Position numbers and translations under genes: made by a program. Source: a virus. Taken from it: a stretch of 21,146 bases of DNA. Position 1 is the stretch's first letter. Each line of letters opens with the position of its first letter. Of this stretch, positions 14,901 to 21,146 are shown piece after piece. The stretch covers positions 1-21,146 of the IMG/VR virus record IMGVR_UViG_3300035698_007406, one strand, 5' to 3'. A model generated the notes under the pieces. The model had not been told where the DNA came from. It saw nothing but the letters and a program-made list of their open reading frames with translations, and did no database searches.

Positions 14901-17165
14901 TCTGACCGAACTATTGCTATAAATGCTGCTGCCAAGCAAGACGCAACTGCTCAAGATGGTAAAGTTGTTAATGCACAGAGCAAAGAGAATGAATTTGGAA
15001 AGTTTGACAATACCCTAGAGGTGGTCACACCGTATGACCAGACCGGGGAACAGAAAGAACTTAGATCAGATCATACCAGTGAAACGGTAACACATACTCA
15101 AACCGATGATTCTCCTGACGATGATCCTATAGATGGTTTCGTGATACAAACTTCTGAAGCTCCTACAGAATTTGGAAAGAAACGGACACAACGTACCGTA
15201 ATAACACCGATTAACCAAACCAATGATTCCACTACAGAGTCTTCATCTGAATCGGTATCAGAGGAGGTCAACACACAAGCTGATGATGTATTGCCTGATG
15301 CTGTTGAAGTTGAGGGTGAAATCAATGAAGTTCAGAATGTAGAAACTGAGTTCGGCAAATTCCGCACTACTGACCGCACTAGAACCACAAAAGATCAGAC
15401 TGGGGAAGCTACGGAGAGTAGAGCAGATCGAACCTCAGAAACAGAAACGCATACACAAGCTGATGTCGAAGCTGATGATTCGCCTATTGAGGGTAAAATC
15501 GTACAGGCTAATTCCCGGCCTACAGAGTTTGGTAAGTTTGCGACACAGAAGACGATAATAACTCCAGAAGATCAGGTTGGAATATTTGAGGAAGAATCTG
15601 CTTCCGAAGGCATAGATGAAACTGTTCATACACAGGCTGACGAAGTATTGACTTCACCTGTTGAAACTGTAGGCAAAGTTATAGATCGTCGAAGTAATCC
15701 GACAGAGTTTGGCAAATACCACACTACAGATAGGATAAGAACCGGAAAAGAGCAGACGGTGTCACACATTTCAGAATCAAGGGCAGACCAATCTACTGAT
15801 AGAGAATGGGAGCGTAATGTTGCTGCTAAAGCTGATGCTACGCCAATCGAAGGTAAGATTGTTCGTGCATCATCGCAAGAGAATGAATTCGGTTTATTCA
15901 ATAATACCAAAGAGACTATCACGCCAGAAGACCAGGATGGGTCAACTCGTCATGAAGATCATTCAGAGACATCTACAGAAACGCTTCACACGCAAGCTGA
16001 CGATGCTCTAGCAGATCCTTCAGAAACACTTGGGGAGATCATTGACAGAACTTCTATTCCTACAGAGTTTGGTAAGTATAAAACAACAGACAGATCCCGG
16101 ACAGCCAAAACTCAGACGGTGGAACATGTCTCAAAAGCGGATGCTAGTCAAACGATTGCTAGAACGTGGGAACACAACGCAGAATCCAAAGCGGAAGCGA
16201 CCAGTGTTGAGGGAAAGGTGGTATCTACTCGCTCGCAAGAAAATGAGTTTGGGCGATTTGATAATGAGAAGGTAGAAGTAACCCCCATTAATCAACCTGC
16301 TTCCGGTAATTCAGAAAACCATTTATCCTCAACAAACGTAACTACGCATACCCAAAATGATGCACCAGAGGATGCTACGGCTGGTACTGGTGAATCGGTT
16401 GAAGCTCAGAACATTCCTACAGACTTTGGCAAATACCGGACAATTAAGTCAGTATCTACCGGGAATGAAATCACCGTAACAGACTATGATCAAAATGGAT
16501 TAGCAGCACTTGTTACAGATCGGACATTCAATGGCGACAAGATAAGTTCTGTTCCTGTTCGTGGGGAAGGTGAGATTGTCCGACAGACACAAGTACCAAC
16601 CAACTTCAAAGACAAATACAATATCATTGAATCCACAGAGATAGGTCAACCGTGGACTACCGGATGGATTGAGTATGATTCCAGAAAAGGAGCAGAATCA
16701 GTAATTCGATGGGGCAATCAGGCAGAATCTTACGGAACTGCTATTGCCGCATCATTAACCAATGACACATCAAATTCCTTTGGTCATCAGAAAAACCGTT
16801 TTGGATTATGGGATGGAGTGTCGTCTAAAGTTGCTGTTGGTAGTGGATCAACTTTCTGGCGTAGTACGGTGGACGTAGAGACCGAAGAGCCTAAACAAGA
16901 AAGACAAAAAACAACTAAAGATGAAGATCTTGTCGAAATCTACAAAGATGAAGAACGGACAGTAACAAGAATATACAAAAGTGTTATTACACAGACTTTT
17001 GCAGAAGCAGAACAAACAAAGCGCATCTATGTGGGTGTTGCGAGTGAGGATATGGTTGCTATTGGAAGTCCAACTATTGCTAGAATAACAGATTCGGGAC
17101 GAATAGGTTGGTATGTTGAAGCCTATTTTAGAGAATATGGTCCATGGACAGAGGTAACTCCATGA
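11952..17165 (+). CDS. Giant repeat protein, probable phage fibre
   Basis: A 1737-aa protein, about a quarter of the window. Residues 1-400 form a non-repeated head with mixed strands and helices. From about 405 a period of roughly 60 residues is visible in degenerate form, and residues 537-1548 hold 17 recognisable units of 59-60 residues. Each contains a G-K-[IV]-[IV] strand, a P-T-E-F-G-K-[YF] turn, a V-I-T-P strand, and a Thr/Ser/Asp-rich linker with RADxTS and TQAD. The last 180 residues return to non-repeated sequence rich in aromatic residues (including FGLWDG and FWRSTVDVE). There are no coiled coils or transmembrane helices, arguing against a tape measure. A long virion fibre or host-contact filament fits best. 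The start overlaps nothing and has a GAGG site. Confidence 0.8.
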   Translation: MPFDFDYRKVLELSKAHIRGNTAKGLIGDKDVQVYYDVPLGAGEQAIAWLQDNRQTIRNAVIDFQKLDDVWRSVEIKSQQSTSNKEGVVIAQTFRQGFLESLTKGDEIDFTEARLVGGNGWHEGSVNGDFPEGDTEADSANPQKYFLVEWHGVNPEKTEEIRSALRDTAASGITPVINGESYGSGFYVLDVIDEIPSSWTDSDKSSTITVLLGKPRFNLQGWTAYDTLVASKIYWLFDVPVYVAQSLINIYNKTKGATTSVSAPDERGLVNITVRNKPDSEDETDFIASKSCAYFVKETFYYGIAAPVDAPDNTMGITYEANFRLDPNTGLYSGTITQKVRQTLHVPSYRSDNTHANYTEVERWEGAYLIGGDYKKAVLSVNGSGEIVSDTDTSITLPTNSISAGNTWRVDKRVNDDCTYDLAVSDKTEKEIDDQQYDVSDSNIASSSAVDKLNQESASVSLTAGANEVLRASVRYNKETALYDIVEETTVSKSTEGQDIEISAAATKTVARSIQTDTKPSDPTQEAGKVKATQWVETEFEGRYRASESVVEVNDQTASSGSARADHTSTVTTNTQKAAQEIVEAEEGKVVNIQNRPTEAGMFAVSKEVITPINQATSSEEVRADWTSETNTETQADEKAEATPIDGKIVQTQNRPTEFGKYGTSKTVITPQLQTVTHDSSVRADQTASKVISTNAEEKVDATAIEGKVVTASSRENEFGKFDNQTETVTPINQPNVDGNVSAASISVITKASQADAEVEATAEDGKVVRVSNQSTEFGKVRTNKEVITPINQSAAGGQARADRTSVVTKQTQADEEVEATAEEGKIVVVDNDETEFGKHRTRKEVITPVDQTGESGQARADRTSSTTTHTQSDTVASDDPIDGFIINAQSQPTEFGKYKTSREVITPANQSSDSSEIRADRTSATELNTQANSEADDTPVAGKIIQTQNRPTEFGKYGTQRTVITPLPQTTTHISSSRSDQKSDRTIAINAAAKQDATAQDGKVVNAQSKENEFGKFDNTLEVVTPYDQTGEQKELRSDHTSETVTHTQTDDSPDDDPIDGFVIQTSEAPTEFGKKRTQRTVITPINQTNDSTTESSSESVSEEVNTQADDVLPDAVEVEGEINEVQNVETEFGKFRTTDRTRTTKDQTGEATESRADRTSETETHTQADVEADDSPIEGKIVQANSRPTEFGKFATQKTIITPEDQVGIFEEESASEGIDETVHTQADEVLTSPVETVGKVIDRRSNPTEFGKYHTTDRIRTGKEQTVSHISESRADQSTDREWERNVAAKADATPIEGKIVRASSQENEFGLFNNTKETITPEDQDGSTRHEDHSETSTETLHTQADDALADPSETLGEIIDRTSIPTEFGKYKTTDRSRTAKTQTVEHVSKADASQTIARTWEHNAESKAEATSVEGKVVSTRSQENEFGRFDNEKVEVTPINQPASGNSENHLSSTNVTTHTQNDAPEDATAGTGESVEAQNIPTDFGKYRTIKSVSTGNEITVTDYDQNGLAALVTDRTFNGDKISSVPVRGEGEIVRQTQVPTNFKDKYNIIESTEIGQPWTTGWIEYDSRKGAESVIRWGNQAESYGTAIAASLTNDTSNSFGHQKNRFGLWDGVSSKVAVGSGSTFWRSTVDVETEEPKQERQKTTKDEDLVEIYKDEERTVTRIYKSVITQTFAEAEQTKRIYVGVASEDMVAIGSPTIARITDSGRIGWYVEAYFREYGPWTEVTP
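13560..16595 (+). repeat. Array of 17 protein-level repeats within the giant fibre gene
   Basis: Seventeen consecutive units of 59-60 codons, from residue 537 to 1548, with consensus features PTEFGKYxTxxxVITPxxQ, RADxTS, TQAD and a P-[IV]-[ED]-GK-[IV]-[IV] closing strand. At DNA level the copies differ at many synonymous positions (for example GAG/GAA, TTT/TTC, GGT/GGC/GGA in the EFGK core), so it is an old array held by protein selection rather than a fresh slippage expansion. Weaker units extend upstream from about residue 405, and the motif begins again (PTNF, with FGLW further on) downstream. Confidence 0.9.
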
Positions 17166-17836
17166 CCGCTGAATTATTAGAACTATTTGAAGCACTTGCC
17201 AGAAAGATTGCAAAAGAAGAGATTGCGGAACAGCAATTTAAGTCTATTGCTTCGCAAGATTCGGATTCATCTATGCACCAAGTATCCATTCCGTTTCCTG
17301 TAGATTCCATCCAAGCTCCAGTGCCGCTCAAACGACCACATCCATTTAGAATTATCGTATTGTTTGAAGAAGGTGCAGTATCGGCAGTAAAGGTTAGACA
17401 TGGTGCATTTGTCCTTAATGACTCAGATGGCACTCATTTGTTTATAGGGACTGAAGGATCGGATGATGAATCTGATTATACGTTAATAATGGTTCCAGAA
17501 GGCGTCACCACTGGAGATAAATCTATATGGGCTATTCTTGATAAGAGTTCAACTCCATATACATCAAGCATTTCAACTATCAAACCTTCCGATAGCATAG
17601 ATACTTATGCTGTATGTGTAGGAAAAGTGACTTCAGCAGGGGCAATCCAACAGTATGTCTTTGGGCATATCCCCGTATTTGGCAGTGAAAATACGACGGT
17701 CAGGGGTGAAAAGAAATTATACAAAGTGATCGAATTAAGAGCGTATGATCCTGATGGTGGTACATTGCGCGCGCCCGGTGATGAGCAATCTGGGGATGAT
17801 TTATTCAGAACGTGGGATTATCCGAGGCAACGATGA
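17162..17836 (+). CDS. Hypothetical protein following giant fibre gene
   Basis: A 224-aa protein chosen to start at ATG 17162, which overlaps the upstream stop (ATGA) and has a GAGGT site with 6-nt spacing. The upstream ATG 17144 would overlap the RBS. Residues 1-30 form an acidic and basic helix (LLELFEALARKIAKEEIAEQ). The middle has strands (FRIIVLFEEGAVSAVKVRHG and HLFIGTEG), and the C-terminus is Gly/Asp-rich (YDPDGGTLRAPGDEQSGDDL). No named domain is recognised and no signal peptide is present. Its location and translational coupling on both sides suggest it works with the two large flanking fibre-like proteins, perhaps as a chaperone or minor tail part, but this is inference. Confidence 0.7.
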   Translation: MTAELLELFEALARKIAKEEIAEQQFKSIASQDSDSSMHQVSIPFPVDSIQAPVPLKRPHPFRIIVLFEEGAVSAVKVRHGAFVLNDSDGTHLFIGTEGSDDESDYTLIMVPEGVTTGDKSIWAILDKSSTPYTSSISTIKPSDSIDTYAVCVGKVTSAGAIQQYVFGHIPVFGSENTTVRGEKKLYKVIELRAYDPDGGTLRAPGDEQSGDDLFRTWDYPRQR

Positions 17837-17905
17837 AACATTTAATACTGCTAATGTTTACAACTTTGTCTGCATTTGGAGCATGGCAATCGGGGGATGA
17901 TTTAT
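17785..17905 (+). repeat. Pair of 20-bp near-identical direct repeats flanking a gene junction
   Basis: GCAATCTGGGGATGATTTAT at 17785-17804 and GCAATCGGGGGATGATTTAT at 17886-17905 match at 19 of 20 bases, 101 bp apart. The first lies near the 3' end of the 17162 gene and the second just after the signal-peptide region of the next gene. They are read in different frames of the window but both encode QSGDDL. Confidence 0.7.
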
Positions 17906-20442
17906 CTTCATCTACGAATTGGCTCCCTCTTACTCAATCATTACGGACTCATAGCGTTATGAACTTCCATGATGATGACACTCCGTGGTTTGGTGCTAAT
18001 TATTGGCTATCCAGAACTACTCAGAGTAACGCACTCCCAAACATTGATCCATCTTGGTATAATACGATTCTTTTCCCTACAAATGGTGGGTGGGTATGGC
18101 ACGACGGTTTTACAGACATGGCATATGATGAAGATGCTACCGTAGTTGCTTCCAGAATCTATCCATTTGATACCAAGGATGGTCAGGCTCCCTATATCTC
18201 ATGGTATGTTTATGAAGCACAACGGCACGTCACAAATTGGTTTAATGAGGGGAGAGTAGTTCTTCATGGAACTGAGACAAACTGGAATAGCATATCGAAT
18301 ACAGGAGGAAGCAATCTGACTCTTCAAGCTGCACTAGAATTAACGGGCATGACCAATGGTGTACGTCGTACCTATGATATATCCGCTACCAATGTGATCC
18401 TTATTACTGGAAGCACAACACCAGACATGTCAGGTACATATATATGGTCAAGTCCATCTTATTACAATGAGGATACTACCAATAAATATATTGGATGTGA
18501 AAATCCTGAGGATGAAAACAAGAGATACCACTTAGTATATAATGCACCAGCTACCTATTACGTATGGACAAATAATCTTGTTGATATTAGCATATTTAAC
18601 CCTATTCTTGCAACCCTAGCAGCAGGAACGGCTTATGGAGAGGTTGAATACGGTTTTGTATTCACAAATGGATGGGCTAAATCTGGCGACTTTACGGGTT
18701 ACTGGCATAGAGATGATTTAACTAATCTTTTGTCAGTAATGAAATCGGGATGGTATAAGCCGGATAAAGATGGTGACGAGTATCATGGTGAAGATGTTAA
18801 CCATTTTCTGACAATTCCAAATGAATCAATTCCTTTATATCTTCGCAGTGGTGGTTTCCTCAAATATGCCGATTGGAATTTTCTATCTTCTATGGGGGGA
18901 TCGACAACGAAAGTGGATTTAATTGTGACAAATGCAATCTCTCCAGACTGTAATGGGAACTATCTTGAGGGATACCAATATGATTATGGTCGGCTAGATG
19001 GACTTGCCTTCATAGAACAGCCAGTAAGCAATATATGGATACTCTATGGAGAAAGCAATTATGTATCAGTAGCGGATAGTTCTAATACGGTCGCTAATGG
19101 TGATTACACTTATATTGATGAATCAAATTACACCAATGCAAATGCTTGGCATATTCGGGAAGATGAAGATATGTGTTACCTTTATCCTGACAATCAGGAC
19201 TATGCTGGCTATCTGATAGCAGTCACCGGGGCGGTTTCTCCAGACATTACGGGTGGGTGGGAGCTTTATTCGACACCACATCAAGGAGAATGGAAGGTTG
19301 TCGTCACCAATGGCAATAGCTATATACTAAGATCAACAAAACTGACATTTTCTGCTAATTTGGTTAATGGAACGGGTGAATATTCAACAACAAATGTATT
19401 CTGGCCTGACGATCCGTCCGAGTGGGGAACTTACGAAAGAGGAGATTTTGTATGGTCTTTCCTTGGTTGGACTTACAGTATATCAGATGGAGATGTTAGT
19501 TGGGCGAATGGCTTGACAGATGATCCATTTGCTACATATACCTTTACAACTGGCGGAACTATATGGTCTGGTACTGCCACAGTAGAAAGATGGGTAAAAT
19601 CTGGCACGAATCTATTTGGTGCTTATACACCCGATCCGAATAGTCTAGTAACTGGCACAGCATATTTGATTGATACTTCCTTCAAGGGATACACAAATGA
19701 TGTGCTGGATGGGGAATATGGTGGTGTAGGAGCATATTCAGGAGACACTTCGACAGTCCATGCAGCATACTTTTACCGTGATGGTACAGTCACAGGTGTT
19801 TATGAAAATATAGGTATAGCCACCTCGACAGGAACCACTGAAGTTCTGGAAGGACCGGGATGGATTGATTGGACTGGATATTCAGAAGCAACGTGGGATA
19901 ATGCTATTGGTTATATATCGGACAACTTTTCAACACTTCTATCATCTAATCAGGCAGCTATGGTATTGCCTACAGCAGACTTTACCTATACGGCAGGAAA
20001 AGGAAACCATGATAGACGTCTTTCAGCGTCAATAAGTACTAGAACGTCTGTTCCCACAAATCCTTGTCCAACAAATGTGTTTAAGTCAATAGTTCTAGCG
20101 ATAGATGAATATGAGTCTGTGGTTTCTCCTGCTTGCCGTGTAGCGCACAAGTTTGGAGATGGGACAAGCATTACTTCCGGCAGACAACTTCCTTCGATTA
20201 CTAATGTATGCCTATTCACAGAGAATGGATATTACACCAATACTTATGGTCTGGTCTATTCCGATGGAAATACATTTCCGTATGTTGATTTCCGAATATG
20301 CAAGTTTCCATCAGACACGACTTACTTCAAATATTACTTTAGTGGATTAACGAATAACCCTTCCGGCGATGACTATCCACAGCCAGATGCGGGAATAGAA
20401 ACCAATTTTGTAGGATGGGTGATGCAGTTCGATATTAATTAA
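17833..20442 (+). CDS. Large signal-peptide protein with repeated beta modules, putative tail fibre/adhesin
   Basis: An 869-aa protein with start ATG 17833 (ATGA overlap, GAGG 5 nt upstream); the longer frame from 17812 lacks a better RBS. It has a signal peptide (MKHLILLMFTTLSAFG, cleavage near AFG-AWQ). The mature chain is rich in Trp, Tyr, Asn and Thr. A recurring module of the form [IV]T(G/N)xxxPDxxGxY/W occurs near residues 187-245 (ITGSTTPDMSGTY), 362-406 (VTNAISPDCNGNY), a weak copy near 411-450 (VANGDYTY), and 462-505 (VTGAVSPDITGGW). These resemble the small NGTY-type beta units in metagenomic phage adhesins, and the last third is non-repeated. Role as a receptor-binding or surface protein is inferred from place and composition. 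Confidence 0.75.
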   Translation: MKHLILLMFTTLSAFGAWQSGDDLSSSTNWLPLTQSLRTHSVMNFHDDDTPWFGANYWLSRTTQSNALPNIDPSWYNTILFPTNGGWVWHDGFTDMAYDEDATVVASRIYPFDTKDGQAPYISWYVYEAQRHVTNWFNEGRVVLHGTETNWNSISNTGGSNLTLQAALELTGMTNGVRRTYDISATNVILITGSTTPDMSGTYIWSSPSYYNEDTTNKYIGCENPEDENKRYHLVYNAPATYYVWTNNLVDISIFNPILATLAAGTAYGEVEYGFVFTNGWAKSGDFTGYWHRDDLTNLLSVMKSGWYKPDKDGDEYHGEDVNHFLTIPNESIPLYLRSGGFLKYADWNFLSSMGGSTTKVDLIVTNAISPDCNGNYLEGYQYDYGRLDGLAFIEQPVSNIWILYGESNYVSVADSSNTVANGDYTYIDESNYTNANAWHIREDEDMCYLYPDNQDYAGYLIAVTGAVSPDITGGWELYSTPHQGEWKVVVTNGNSYILRSTKLTFSANLVNGTGEYSTTNVFWPDDPSEWGTYERGDFVWSFLGWTYSISDGDVSWANGLTDDPFATYTFTTGGTIWSGTATVERWVKSGTNLFGAYTPDPNSLVTGTAYLIDTSFKGYTNDVLDGEYGGVGAYSGDTSTVHAAYFYRDGTVTGVYENIGIATSTGTTEVLEGPGWIDWTGYSEATWDNAIGYISDNFSTLLSSNQAAMVLPTADFTYTAGKGNHDRRLSASISTRTSVPTNPCPTNVFKSIVLAIDEYESVVSPACRVAHKFGDGTSITSGRQLPSITNVCLFTENGYYTNTYGLVYSDGNTFPYVDFRICKFPSDTTYFKYYFSGLTNNPSGDDYPQPDAGIETNFVGWVMQFDIN

Positions 20443-20445
20443 ATG

Positions 20446-20472
20446 TTGTCAGGTATAATGTTTTGGTATAGA
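20446..20472 (+). promoter_or_regulatory. Candidate sigma-70-like promoter before the last gene
   Basis: TTGTCA at 20446-20451 is followed 15 nt later by TATAGA at 20467-20472 with an extended -10 TGG immediately upstream. A perfect TATAAT also occurs at 20454-20459 but has no reasonable -35 at 16-18 nt. The spacing of the first pair is short, and the region is AT-rich so chance matches are expected. It lies in the 57-nt gap before the partial last gene, one of the few real intergenic gaps in the window. Confidence 0.3.
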
Positions 20473-20499
20473 TTGTATATTATTTAAAGGAGATCTGAT

Positions 20500-21146
20500 A
20501 TGGCATGGAATAAAGGTTTACTGCAACGCGGAATATCAATGTTAGACCCAAGGCCGTTTAGAGATGTTATGTTTGGAGATGATATACCTGATCTTAACGC
20601 AGCCCGTACTCGTCCTGCAACAAGTGATTCAGCATTAGAACTGAAGGCTAGGCTTAAACAAGCGATGCAGGGAGAGTCTGGATCTATGCTTACGCAAGAA
20701 GACAAACAAGCTATGGGTGATGTTCCGTCGGATTCTCAAGATCCAACAGGAAATCCAGCAGCCCGTACTCGTCCCGCAACAAGTACAAGAGCATTAGAAC
20801 TGAAGGCTAGGCTTGAACAAATAATGCAGGGAGAGTCTGGATCTATGCTTACGCAAGAAGACAAACAAGCTATGGGTGATGTTCCGTCGGATTCTCAAGA
20901 TCCAACAGGAAGTCCAGCAGTACCTATTAGTATTATTGATTCACCTTCAGCGCGAGATACACTTCAATCAATAGCTGAAACTCAAAAAGGAACTGGTATA
21001 TTTACAACTGTTGATGGGGAAAAACGAGAATGGCAACGACCTAACCTACAGACACCTGAATTAAAGGCAGGAGAAGTTTATGATCCCCGGCTTGGCAGAG
21101 TGATGAAGGCTGGAGATGCAATCGAGATGCTGAAACAAAGATCAGA
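20500..21146 (+). CDS. Hypothetical virion-region protein with tandem repeat, 3'-truncated
   Basis: ATG 20500 has an AAAGGAGA site with 7-nt spacing and opens a frame that remains open to the right edge (215 codons seen). The product begins MAWNKGLLQRGISMLDPRP and contains two tandem 53-residue copies of a Gln/Asp/Ser-rich segment (with LELKARL, MLTQEDKQAMGD, SDSQDPTG). It continues with a more ordered charged region (EVYDPRLGRVMKAGDAIEM). There is no signal peptide. In podovirus-like gene order, proteins after the fibres are often internal or ejection proteins, which its hydrophilic, repeat-bearing sequence would allow, but no motif confirms this. The rest of the gene lies outside the window. 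Confidence 0.75.
   Translation, partial: MAWNKGLLQRGISMLDPRPFRDVMFGDDIPDLNAARTRPATSDSALELKARLKQAMQGESGSMLTQEDKQAMGDVPSDSQDPTGNPAARTRPATSTRALELKARLEQIMQGESGSMLTQEDKQAMGDVPSDSQDPTGSPAVPISIIDSPSARDTLQSIAETQKGTGIFTTVDGEKREWQRPNLQTPELKAGEVYDPRLGRVMKAGDAIEMLKQRS
20599..20916 (+). repeat. Two tandem 159-bp in-frame copies inside the last gene
   Basis: Copy 1 spans 20599-20757 and copy 2 spans 20758-20916, with exactly 53 codons each. I count 11 mismatches over 159 bp (about 93 percent identity), including an 88-nt identical stretch. Five codons change the amino acid (DS to TR, K to E, A to I, N to S) and one is synonymous. The high identity points to a recent duplication. Confidence 0.92.

Noticed and set aside
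13853-16275. Several minus-strand and alternative-frame open frames inside the repeat gene
   Set aside because: They shadow the repetitive coding sequence, lack ribosome-binding sites and overlap a strongly supported gene.
13560-16595. CRISPR array or other DNA-level repeat
   Set aside because: Copies are conserved as protein, not as DNA, run in one frame throughout, and have no constant-length spacers.
11952-17165. Tape-measure protein
   Set aside because: Long enough, but beta- and Thr/Asp-rich with no coiled coil, no transmembrane segments and no preceding tail-tube or chaperone genes.
1-21146. tRNA genes, integrase, attachment sites or insertion sequences
   Set aside because: I found no cloverleaf-like sequence, recombinase motif or terminal inverted repeats with a transposase that I could support.

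Overview
The window is a continuous stretch of a tailed double-stranded DNA bacteriophage genome (or a prophage late region). Every supported gene is on the + strand, and genes are tightly packed with 1-, 4- and 10-20-nt overlaps and clear Shine-Dalgarno sites. The order HNH-like protein, terminase large subunit, portal, scaffold-like protein, decoration candidate, major capsid protein, adaptor candidate, large fibre-like proteins is a canonical phage packaging and morphogenesis module. No tape-measure, tail-tube, sheath or tail-assembly chaperone gene is visible. With a long 712-aa portal and a separate scaffold-like gene, this fits a short-tailed (P22-like podovirus) plan better than a long-tailed one. 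The missing tail genes could still lie beyond the right edge. The host cannot be identified from the sequence. Three virion-region proteins carry Sec-type signal peptides, which suggests a host envelope with an export step, but this is inference.

Layout. 1-2601: small overlapping pre-terminase genes, mostly of unknown function, including a protein with a helical DNA-binding-like segment, an HNH/NinG-like zinc protein with a TTG start, and a four-cysteine small protein. 2591-9851: packaging and head genes (TerL, unknown, portal, unknown small protein, scaffold-like, unknown, decoration candidate, major capsid protein). 9863-9909: strong hairpin, a probable terminator or attenuator after the capsid gene. 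9926-11533: three beta-rich, low-complexity virion-type proteins, two with signal peptides. 11559-11587: a classical intrinsic terminator. 11599-11949: candidate head-tail adaptor. 11952-17165: a 1737-aa fibre-like protein containing at least 17 copies of a 59-60 residue repeat. 17162-20442: an unknown protein and an 869-aa secreted-looking protein with repeated small beta modules, translationally coupled through ATGA overlaps. 20500-21146: start of a gene that runs off the right edge and contains a recent 159-bp in-frame tandem duplication.

How they work together. TerL and the portal form the packaging motor and vertex. The coiled-coil scaffold-like protein would guide assembly of the capsid protein, and the protein encoded between them may decorate the shell. 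The adaptor candidate would close the portal, and the beta-rich proteins downstream are the best candidates for tail, fibre and receptor-contact parts. The most unusual parts are the giant repeat protein with its higher-order repeat organisation, the signal peptides on structural-region proteins, the block of genes bracketed by two terminators, and the tandemly duplicated last gene.
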